DNA of 14,500 bases from Bacteroidales bacterium. Lineage in GTDB: Bacteria; Bacteroidota; Bacteroidia; Bacteroidales; JALTDM01. The notes under the pieces were generated by a model. The model saw nothing but the letters and a program-made list of their open reading frames with translations. It did not search any database and had not been told where the DNA came from. Positions 1 through 6,610 of the stretch are shown here, one piece after another (position 1 is the stretch's first letter; each line of letters opens with the position of its first letter). The position numbers and the translations under genes were made by a program. The stretch lies in contig JALWKH010000255.1 of assembly GCA_026996635.1 (NCBI GenBank), positions 1 through 14,500 of the forward strand, in the 5' to 3' direction.

Positions 1-81
1 TTTGGTGTCGTGAAATTGAGCCCAATCCCTTTCGTCACGAAACTTTATAAGTGCGTCAATAATTTCTTTAATATCGGACAT
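1..81 (-). CDS. MazG-like nucleotide pyrophosphohydrolase, N-terminal fragment
   Basis: This partial gene has its ATG at 81-79 and runs off the left edge, so only 27 residues are visible. The end of the fragment, with RDERDWAQFH followed by DTK, matches the opening of MazG-like/dCTPase-type nucleotide pyrophosphohydrolases, where a helix ending in R-D-W-x-Q-F-H-x-x-K leads into the metal-binding helices. Those all-alpha enzymes hydrolyse (d)NTPs to NMP and pyrophosphate in the cytoplasm, usually as house-cleaning enzymes. The metal-binding ExxE...ExxD residues lie outside the window, so activity cannot be judged. The start is 6 nt beyond the stop of the upstream methyltransferase gene, so the two are probably co-transcribed. 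The family call rests on a short motif only. Confidence 0.68.
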   Translation of the reverse strand, partial: MSDIKEIIDALIKFRDERDWAQFHDTK

Positions 82-87
82 AATTTA

Positions 88-1242
88 TCAGTTTACTTCC
101 AAAACCAGACCTTTCAGATATTCTGACTTGGGTTGGTAAATATCAATAGGATGATCGGCAGGTTGAGTAAGCCTGTGCAAAATCCTTACCCTGCGACCTG
201 TTTTTGCCGCCGCCGAAAAAACAATTTTACCAAACAGCTCTTTATCAATCTTTTGTGAGCAGGAGAATGTAAAAATAATGCCGCCTTTGGCAATTTTTGC
301 AATGGCTTTGGTGTTTATTTCCCGGTAAGCCCTGATAGCATTCGGCACATCGCTTTCCTTTTTGGCAAATGCCGGCGGGTCAAGCACTATCAAATCGTAC
401 ACATCTCGGGGCAAATCGTTCAGTACATCAAAAGCGTTTTCTTTCATAACAATATGCTTGGATGCATCCAATCCGTTGATTTCCACATTCTTTTCCGCAA
501 TATTTATTGCATCTTGCGACACATCCACAGACCACACTTGCTTGGCACCGCCACGCAAAGCATAAACGGAAAACCCGCCCGTGTACGAAAACAAGTTCAG
601 CACATTGCGGTTCTTGGAATAAGATTCTAGTAGTTTGCGGTTTTCACGCTGGTCAATGAAAAAACCCGTTTTTTGTCCGTTAACAACATCTACCGAAAAC
701 TTCAAGCCGTATTCTTCTATCACCACTTCAGCAGGCACTTCCCCGAACAAGGTTTTCCCCTTCAGGCTGCCGCTAACATCACCGGACACAAACAATGCAT
801 CAAAACCCAAATCTTTGATTATCTCAGTAAAAATGCTGTGAAGTTTTTCGGTACCCGCTATCTTGAAATCTATTACCGCTATATTGTCGTAAATATCCAC
901 CGTAAGCCCCGGAATGCCGTCGCCCTCGGAATGAATAAGCCTATATGCCGTCGTTTTGTCAAGCACGAAGTTTTGTCGCAACTGCAAAGCATTCTCGAAC
1001 CGTTGCATCCAATACTCCTTGCCCAAATCTTGCTTACGACCCGAAAAATCAAACAGGTAAGCATCTATATTCTTGCCGCCGTAATAAAAACCGTAAGCCG
1101 CCAAGTTGCCGTCTGCAGTGTAAACGTCCACAACATCCCCCACTTCTACACCCTCACGCTTTGCCACCGCACCTGTGTATAGCCACGAATTGCGGCTGTA
1201 TAAGATTTTTTCTTTGCCTTTTTTTAGAAATAATTTTCCCAT
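88..1242 (-). CDS. rlmI: Class I SAM-dependent rRNA methyltransferase, RlmI family (23S rRNA m5C)
   Basis: The 384-residue product is close to the length of E. coli RlmI (396), which methylates C1962 of 23S rRNA to 5-methylcytosine in the cytoplasm. An N-terminal PUA-like RNA-binding domain covers about residues 1-75. A middle region ends in QKTGFFIDQR (190-199), a hallmark of the COG1092 family. The Rossmann methyltransferase domain follows, with SAM-binding motif I at 215-225 (LNLFSYTGGFS), motif IV DPPAF at 288-292, and motif VI FSCS with the probable catalytic Cys328. The C-terminus has the usual HP-D-Y-P-SEYLKG pattern. All key motifs are present and the frame is intact. The ATG at 1242 is supported by an upstream Bacteroidota-type promoter. 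The gene is followed after 6 nt by the MazG-like gene. The family is sure; the exact target base is inferred from RlmI. Confidence 0.9.
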   Translation of the reverse strand: MGKLFLKKGKEKILYSRNSWLYTGAVAKREGVEVGDVVDVYTADGNLAAYGFYYGGKNIDAYLFDFSGRKQDLGKEYWMQRFENALQLRQNFVLDKTTAYRLIHSEGDGIPGLTVDIYDNIAVIDFKIAGTEKLHSIFTEIIKDLGFDALFVSGDVSGSLKGKTLFGEVPAEVVIEEYGLKFSVDVVNGQKTGFFIDQRENRKLLESYSKNRNVLNLFSYTGGFSVYALRGGAKQVWSVDVSQDAINIAEKNVEINGLDASKHIVMKENAFDVLNDLPRDVYDLIVLDPPAFAKKESDVPNAIRAYREINTKAIAKIAKGGIIFTFSCSQKIDKELFGKIVFSAAAKTGRRVRILHRLTQPADHPIDIYQPKSEYLKGLVLEVN

Positions 1243-1299
1243 TTAACAACCTCAACTATTTGTCTATTTGCTTTGAGCAAGATAACAAGATTTGTGATA

Positions 1300-1330
1300 C
1301 AAAAATAAGTTAATAAATGATTAGAAGAAA
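1300..1330 (-). promoter_or_regulatory. Predicted Bacteroidota-type promoter for the rlmI-like gene
   Basis: On the minus strand, TATTTTTG (1307-1300) fits the Bacteroidota -7 consensus TAnnTTTG exactly. TTTC (1330-1327) sits 19 nt upstream, one base from the -33 consensus TTTG. The start codon is about 58 nt downstream, so the leader would be roughly 50 nt. The promoter begins just after the terminator of the preceding gene, so the rlmI-like and MazG-like genes probably form their own transcription unit. Prediction only. Confidence 0.45.
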
Positions 1331-1350
1331 TGTAATAGGAAAATTGATTG

Positions 1351-1380
1351 TAGAAAAAAGAAGCTGCCGGGTGGGGCAGC
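1351..1380 (-). terminator. Rho-independent terminator of the small barrel gene
   Basis: Read on the minus strand, GCTGCC and GGCAGC form a 6-bp GC-rich stem (plus-strand arms 1375-1380 and 1363-1368) around a 6-nt loop. A T-rich tract including six consecutive T residues follows (1359-1351 region). The hairpin starts about 18 nt after the stop codon of the 1398-2057 gene and ends before the promoter of the next gene. Confidence 0.8.
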
Positions 1381-1397
1381 CTTACATATCTATAAGA

Positions 1398-2057
1398 TTA
1401 AAATATTTTGCTTACTGATAAATAAATACTGTTTAAATTTTCAGTGTTCAAATTTCCTGACACAAATGCATTCTTTGATGTCCATTCGGCTTTAGACAAT
1501 GATAAATTAAATCCAACAATTAAAGCAAATCTGTACCACTTTGAAGTGAAAAATTCGTTATTAACAGCCAAAGAAATCATAGGAGCACCTAAAGACAAAT
1601 TGTATTGCTTTGCCGTACTTTGATCAAGATTTGCCATGTCGATAGAACCTTTTTGCGTTAAAGTCAAATAGTTCTCCATATAAGAAGGTCCTGCTGATAA
1701 AAATATGCTCCATATATCACTCTTTGACAAATAATAACCTAAACTTACATTTGCAAATAACAAACTGTAATTTGTCCGGTTGTCTCCGTTTTTCTGCGTG
1801 AAGGTGTTAAAAATATTCATTCTGGTCAGCATAAGAAAATTATCATTCACAGGGATATAAAAAGCCAGTCCAATACCATCTACGCTTTTCTTTATTTTTG
1901 AAAACCCATTCTGTTCCAACAAATTATTAATCTGAAAATCATTCAGATAAAATGTTCCCGGGAAAATATCAAATACTACTCTCTTTGTGTTTAATTGCGA
2001 AAAAACGAATGTACCGGAAAATAGCCCAATACATAAAACTATTAAATACTTTTTCAT
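1398..2057 (-). CDS. Hypothetical secreted protein, predicted outer-membrane beta-barrel
   Basis: I do not recognise a specific family. The 219-residue product starts with a clear signal peptide (MKKYLIVLCIGLF, cleavage likely after FSQ at residue 21). The mature part alternates polar and hydrophobic residues in short stretches typical of outer-membrane strands, for example around YSLLFANVSLGYYL and SIFLSAGPSYM. It ends in aromatic Phe (IYLSVSKIF), as outer-membrane barrel proteins often do. The size would suit a small barrel of 8-10 strands. No catalytic motif is visible. The gene has its own terminator, and its neighbours are on the same strand but well separated, so it is probably monocistronic. 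Sampled lines are clearly poorer in G+C than the rlmI-like gene. Porin-like or surface-exposed roles are guesses. Confidence 0.7.
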   Translation of the reverse strand: MKKYLIVLCIGLFSGTFVFSQLNTKRVVFDIFPGTFYLNDFQINNLLEQNGFSKIKKSVDGIGLAFYIPVNDNFLMLTRMNIFNTFTQKNGDNRTNYSLLFANVSLGYYLSKSDIWSIFLSAGPSYMENYLTLTQKGSIDMANLDQSTAKQYNLSLGAPMISLAVNNEFFTSKWYRFALIVGFNLSLSKAEWTSKNAFVSGNLNTENLNSIYLSVSKIF

Positions 2058-2122
2058 AGTTTTCGGTTTTTATCAATTCTACCTACTTGCTATCTGGAGG
2101 CATCGGCAATCCCCCGCAACTG

Positions 2123-2130
2123 CAAACATA
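2123..2130 (-). promoter_or_regulatory. Possible -7 promoter element upstream of the small barrel gene
   Basis: The minus strand reads TATGTTTG here, fitting TAnnTTTG, and would give a leader of about 55-60 nt. No TTTG lies at the expected 19-21 nt spacing; the nearest is 12 nt away. A second candidate, TATATTTG at 2214-2207, also has a poorly spaced upstream TTTG (14 nt). The evidence is therefore weak. Confidence 0.25.
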
Positions 2131-2251
2131 ATAATAATACGACAAAATGTTTTGGGGCATTTTATTTAATAAAAAAAACTTACAACCCCACAATTTTAAT
2201 TTTCTACAAATATATTTAAAAACTTACACAAAACCTTATAAACCGTCTGCT

Positions 2252-2379
2252 AATTCCTTAATGGTTAGTAAAATAAATAAACCATTAAGAAATTAAGGAA
2301 CATTAAGAGAAAAGAAGAAAATAATTAAGCAAAACAACTCGCTTAAGAATCTTAACTTATCTTAATGTCTTAATGGTTA
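2252..2379. repeat. Intergenic imperfect palindrome made of ATTAAG/CTTAAT units
   Basis: This element fills much of the 343-bp gene-free gap 2058-2400. CTTAATGGTTA occurs twice in direct orientation (2257-2267 and 2369-2379), and its complement AACCATTAAG lies at 2280-2289. Four ATTAAG copies (2284, 2292, 2302 and 2324) face four CTTAA copies (2342, 2351, 2361 and 2369). The result is a roughly 99-bp imperfect palindrome from 2280 to 2378, with a perfect core TTAAGC-N10-GCTTAA at 2325-2346. It begins 22 nt after the stop of the 2401-6360 gene, so it could end or protect that transcript's 3' end. It resembles short palindromic intergenic repeats of Bacteroidota genomes; no transposase is present. 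Confidence 0.6.
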
Positions 2380-2400
2380 AAAAATTATATTCTAAAGTTT

Positions 2401-5400
2401 TTACCTCCTATATGCCACAACCACTTGCAATTTGTATGTTTTTACCTTTCCGTCGCCGCTTACCGCTTCCACATAAACTATGTAAATGCCTCCGGGTGTT
2501 TTTATGCCGTAATCGTTTGTGCCGTCCCAAATAATGCTGCCTTCGGTGGCAACAGATTCTTTTTCGGCAAGGGTTTTCACGGGTCTGCCCGCCGCATCAA
2601 ACACAATCACCGTTAGAGTGTAGCCGGGTTGCGAAAAGTTGTAATTAACCATTAAAACATCTTTGTAGCCGTCGTTGTCGGGCGAGAACAAATCATCCGA
2701 AAGCCACACTTGCGAATTGTTATCAAGCGGATTTTCAACATATTGCGAATTTTGGTATGTAGGCGTCCCAAACCCGCAGTCTTGCGATGCAGAGTGCCAA
2801 TTGCTTTCGTCATTTGTCGGCAAGTAATAATTTATGCGTTCCAGAGCCACTCCTTTTGTAGAAGCCAGCAAGTAAAATTGCATTTTGTCATTATACTCAA
2901 AGTAATCAATGGTTTCCAGCCACTTGTTTATTATTGCCACATTGCCCTCTTTTGACGGGAGTGAAGGCATAGACTTAACCGCAATAAAATTATCCGGATT
3001 TTTTGCATAATAGCATTTTTTTACTCCCGTAGGATTTTCCGTAACTACCAAAAAAGTTCCGGGCATCATCAGTCTGCTTTCATCCGACAGGACAGCTATG
3101 TTCTTGTATCCCGATGTATCTTCATCGTCCTTGTTAGCGAGACGCAATGTTGCCAAATCTACCGAATGGTTGGAAGCATTGTAAATTTCCACATAATCGC
3201 TGCAACCGTCAAGCGGGTTGTAAAGCACTTCGTTTATCACAACATCACCTTGCAGGGCTTGCACAGGCACGGAAAATTTAAACGATGAAGTGGCAATACC
3301 GTTTCCGCTGCAATCTTTTATACCCGGGTCAAATGTAAGGGTATAGACCACTCCTCCCGAAACAGGTGTGGGAAGTACCAACTTGGCTTTGTTGTAATAC
3401 GGTGCGTTGGTTGAAACGGATACAGGTTGCCCTATGCCGTAATCTATGCTGTAGTGAGAAGGATTAAGAATACTGCTGCTGTCCATTGTTTCCGAGAAAT
3501 AAACAATCAAAGTATCGTTTTGCGGCAATCCGAGTGCTACAACTGTCGGTTGTTTTGTGTCCGGATTTATTTCATACACCGAATTTTTTTCTCCCGGTGT
3601 GCCACCTTTATGGTCATTACTTGCAGTCCAGTTTCCTTCGCCTTGGCAAGGGTTGTGCGGATCAATTTTTTCGAGAGACCAACCGCCTTCGGCTTTGGCA
3701 CTACTGCCATACCAAGAGTCGGAATAAGTTACCGAAGATATTGTCCTGTGGAATCTGTCGTACAAAGTAACCGTTTGCCCCGAGTTTGTCAATGCGCTTG
3801 ACGAACCTATTATTCCAAGGCAAGTTCCGTATTGTGCGAGTGCCAAGCAACCTTCGTCGGTAGAAAGGATTACATAATGATTTGTATCCAACACAAAATC
3901 TTCTTCAAAACCGTAGTTTTTGGTTCCTATCGTTAAAGTCCAATCCTTCAGATTCAACGGATATGCCGAAGTATTGTAAAGTTCGACATACTCATATTCA
4001 GGCAATTCAACAGATGGCGACGGATCCGCCATAATTTCGTTTATGGTAATGTCATTCAAATACGGCAGGTAATAAACAAATTCCGCAGTAAGATTGTTTG
4101 AAACATTGCCGCTGAAATCCTTAACGCTTTGAACGGTAAGTGTGTATTGTGTTTCATTAGTCAATGCAAATGGCAATACAAGCCTGATATGTGAATAATC
4201 TGTAGAATCCCTTGCTACAAGTGCGGGGTTGCCAATGCCGTTATCAATAAAATAATTTGACACATCCGTAACATTGTCTCCTTTTACACCTTCGGTAAAA
4301 TAAACATCTATTGTAACACTGTCAGTAACTACAACATTTGCAATTTGCGGTGCAGTTGTATCAACCCTAACTTTTCCGAGATAAAAATCATCAAAGTAGA
4401 ATTTATTTTCATCGTTGGTAGATGAGTATCTTACGCTGAAGCCACTGAAAAAGTGTGTGCCTTGCAAACTTCCCAAAGTATCGACAGCTTCGGCTACAAG
4501 TTCGTAATTTTCCGAACCCGTATAATCCGCATAAACCCTCCATTTTGCTTGGGCGGGATTGTAAACAGTCTTTATTCTCACATTCGGTTCATCTGCAATA
4601 TCGCCGTCCGTTGTCCTGCACAATTGAACGGTATTGCCGGTAGAATCAACCTTGTAAAGAGTTATTGCATCATTGGTTCCCGTTTCTCCGAGTTGGAAAT
4701 AATAAGAATTTGCCACGGGATTTTTCAAGTCATAACCGGGGCTGATAAGATAATATCTCACATAATTGTTTGATGAAGGAGAAAGTGCCATTTTTACTTT
4801 CAACGACCATTCCAAACTGTCGTAGTTTGATTCGAAAGGAATTGAAATGTAAGAAGTGTCAGCAGAAGAAGTGTAAGTGTATAACACAAGTTCCTTTTGT
4901 TCGTCGGTAGTCACGGCAAAAGCATTTATATCGCCGAGCCATAAATAGCCGTTTACCAAATCACCATCGTTGAAATTATCAAAAATGGAATCGTAAGCCA
5001 CAGCAGCGGTAATTGACTGTGAAACGGCAGGAGTAAGCGACCCGCTTTCGGCTTTTATTACAAAATTGCCGGTTCCGTCATATTGCAAACCTGTAAAATT
5101 TGCCAACCCCGACACAACGGTTTGAACAGGAGAAGAAGGTATCAAATTTCCATTACCTTGGAAAACCGACAAAGTTACATCACCAGAATAATCGCTGTCT
5201 ATGTTTCCGTTTGCATCGGTTACGGACACGGATACATCAAACGGAGTATTACTCCAAACCACCGAAGGATAAGAAACAAAATTGACCTTTGTGGCTTCTA
5301 CATTTATCGTATGTTCTGCCGAAACGATTCTTGCAGGAAAAACACCGGCAAAACCCGATGCATAAGGCGATGCTTCAAATCCGTGTGAAACTGAATCCAC

Positions 5401-6360
5401 TGCAAACTGTAAAACACTGCCGTCAACTATTCCGCTGTTTTTCAGATAAACATACAAAACGACTTCTTCCGATGTTCCGTCAGGTATTTCAAAAGTGGAA
5501 CTGTCAGTTTGAATGCGTATATAATCGTCTGTAATGTCAACACCTTGCAGAGTTACTTCACTACCGTTAAGAGTAAGCGTAACACCTTGGATAGTTTGCG
5601 ACCATACGGCTGAATTTGCGGGATGATTGTTGCTGATGGTAATTTGTTTTACATAGGTTGGCGTTCCGTCATTCTCACCGCCGTCCACAATATTGAACTT
5701 AAAAACAGGCACAGCATCGGCTGAAGCTGTTGCAGTTGATGGGATTTCTGACGATGGTATTTGCTGTGACGGAGCTTCTGCATAAGAAGTAACATCATTT
5801 GTATTTTCCACGGAAACTTGCCCGTAAACTTTAAGTGTGTTATCGTTTATTCGCCAAGTTCCTGCCGAACTTTCCGCCGCATACCCGTATAGCCTGAAAT
5901 AAACGGTATCGGAAGAAGTGATATTTAAAGGCAAACCTGATATTGTAACGGGTATTTCATCACTTACATCCAGCACTTCAAAAGTATCTACCAAAACGGG
6001 AGAAGTAAAAGAGGTATCCATACTGTAATAAACGGCGAATTTATGTATTCCGCTTAATGATCTTCTGTGTGAAAAGGTTATTGAATCCAACGAGAACGTA
6101 AATCCTGTATTTACACCGAAAGAAAACTGAAAGTAATCCGTAGGATCAATTACGGAATCAGTTGTCCAACCGTTAGCATAAGCACCTGTAGAACCAAAAG
6201 TTATGGAACCTATGCCACTGCCGCCTTCAAAAATACCGCCCCACATACGGCTGTCATTCACCACAGGTAAGCTGTCCGTATTCAAAGGCCAATAAATTAC
6301 TTGACTATTACCAAAATAAGCAAAAATTGTAAGGAATGCTAAAAAAATTATCTTTTTCAT
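2401..6360 (-). CDS. Secreted multidomain protein with two lamin-tail domains and FlgD/CHU_C-like C-terminus
   Basis: The 1319-residue product starts with a signal peptide (1-20, cleavage near NSQ). Approximate modules follow: an N-terminal beta-rich domain (21-183); a Ser/Pro/Ala linker (190-215); an unassigned beta domain (216-350); an Ig-like domain (354-452); a concanavalin-like domain opening with DNFNDGD (457-665); an SbsA-like Ig domain (668-763); a lamin-tail domain starting DITINEIMADP (769-920); a second SbsA-like Ig (936-1030); a second lamin-tail domain starting DVVINEVLYNP (1038-1200); and a C-terminal module with FSPDNDGYKD, VFDAAGRPVKTL and IIWDGTNDYG (about 1213-1319). That last module resembles FlgD-Ig/CHU_C domains, which in Bacteroidota often mark T9SS cargo, so export to the cell surface is likely. 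No enzymatic active site is evident; a binding or structural role is inferred. It is probably transcribed alone. The two Ig plus lamin-tail units look like an internal duplication. Confidence 0.85.
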   Translation of the reverse strand: MKKIIFLAFLTIFAYFGNSQVIYWPLNTDSLPVVNDSRMWGGIFEGGSGIGSITFGSTGAYANGWTTDSVIDPTDYFQFSFGVNTGFTFSLDSITFSHRRSLSGIHKFAVYYSMDTSFTSPVLVDTFEVLDVSDEIPVTISGLPLNITSSDTVYFRLYGYAAESSAGTWRINDNTLKVYGQVSVENTNDVTSYAEAPSQQIPSSEIPSTATASADAVPVFKFNIVDGGENDGTPTYVKQITISNNHPANSAVWSQTIQGVTLTLNGSEVTLQGVDITDDYIRIQTDSSTFEIPDGTSEEVVLYVYLKNSGIVDGSVLQFAVDSVSHGFEASPYASGFAGVFPARIVSAEHTINVEATKVNFVSYPSVVWSNTPFDVSVSVTDANGNIDSDYSGDVTLSVFQGNGNLIPSSPVQTVVSGLANFTGLQYDGTGNFVIKAESGSLTPAVSQSITAAVAYDSIFDNFNDGDLVNGYLWLGDINAFAVTTDEQKELVLYTYTSSADTSYISIPFESNYDSLEWSLKVKMALSPSSNNYVRYYLISPGYDLKNPVANSYYFQLGETGTNDAITLYKVDSTGNTVQLCRTTDGDIADEPNVRIKTVYNPAQAKWRVYADYTGSENYELVAEAVDTLGSLQGTHFFSGFSVRYSSTNDENKFYFDDFYLGKVRVDTTAPQIANVVVTDSVTIDVYFTEGVKGDNVTDVSNYFIDNGIGNPALVARDSTDYSHIRLVLPFALTNETQYTLTVQSVKDFSGNVSNNLTAEFVYYLPYLNDITINEIMADPSPSVELPEYEYVELYNTSAYPLNLKDWTLTIGTKNYGFEEDFVLDTNHYVILSTDEGCLALAQYGTCLGIIGSSSALTNSGQTVTLYDRFHRTISSVTYSDSWYGSSAKAEGGWSLEKIDPHNPCQGEGNWTASNDHKGGTPGEKNSVYEINPDTKQPTVVALGLPQNDTLIVYFSETMDSSSILNPSHYSIDYGIGQPVSVSTNAPYYNKAKLVLPTPVSGGVVYTLTFDPGIKDCSGNGIATSSFKFSVPVQALQGDVVINEVLYNPLDGCSDYVEIYNASNHSVDLATLRLANKDDEDTSGYKNIAVLSDESRLMMPGTFLVVTENPTGVKKCYYAKNPDNFIAVKSMPSLPSKEGNVAIINKWLETIDYFEYNDKMQFYLLASTKGVALERINYYLPTNDESNWHSASQDCGFGTPTYQNSQYVENPLDNNSQVWLSDDLFSPDNDGYKDVLMVNYNFSQPGYTLTVIVFDAAGRPVKTLAEKESVATEGSIIWDGTNDYGIKTPGGIYIVYVEAVSGDGKVKTYKLQVVVAYRR

Positions 6361-6414
6361 GTGTTTACTTTTTTATTATTTTATTTTTTTCTCTCTCATC
6401 ACACTTTAAACTTT

Positions 6415-6451
6415 CCCACTGAGACCTGTTCTATTCAGGCACTCACAGGGG
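6415..6451 (-). other. Imperfect hairpin downstream of the ostA-like gene
   Basis: On the minus strand the arms CCCCTGTGAGTGCCTG and CAGGTCTCAGTGGG surround a 7-nt loop (AATAGAA). CCTG/CAGG, GAG/CTC and the outer C/G runs pair, with small bulges between them. It lies about 160 nt after the ostA-like stop and 55 nt before the start of the lamin-tail gene. No T-tract follows on that strand, so it is not a classical intrinsic terminator. It could be part of the leader of the lamin-tail gene or part of the adjacent repeat. Confidence 0.4.
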
Positions 6452-6467
6452 AAGAGTTTTGATTTAA

Positions 6468-6545
6468 GAATATCGAACAAGGAATAACGAATAATGAATT
6501 TTACTTCTAAATTCGTTGTTCCATATTGGACATTCATTATTCTAT
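6468..6545. repeat. Intergenic inverted-repeat element (GAACAA/CGAAT/AATGAAT units)
   Basis: This element sits in the 250-bp gene-free gap 6361-6610. The left arm contains AATATCGAACAAGGAATAAC followed by GAATAATGAATT (6469-6500). The right arm, read on the other strand, contains AGAATAATGAATGTCC and CCAATATGGAACAACGAATT (6543-6510). Both arms share the words GAATAATGAAT, AATATnGAACAA and CGAAT, so the element can fold into an imperfect hairpin around a short centre near 6501-6508. Its wording resembles dispersed non-coding repeats I associate with Bacteroidota genomes, a recollection not verified here. A reading frame crosses it on the minus strand but shows no protein-like features. Confidence 0.55.
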
Positions 6546-6610
6546 TTTTCCTAATCCTAAACTCATTCCATTGTGTTTCAAAATTATTTGTCTGTCCAAA
6601 CATAATGATG

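Noticed and set aside
673..1182. 169-codon plus-strand frame opposite the rlmI-like gene
   Set aside because: It is antisense to a well-supported gene, has no recognisable domain and no promoter, and is a shadow frame.
2111..2124. CCCCGCAACTG on the plus strand, resembling the conserved core of cobalamin riboswitches
   Set aside because: No plus-strand gene follows, and the expected upstream GGTGAAAATCC-like segment and downstream B12 box are missing, so the match is probably chance.
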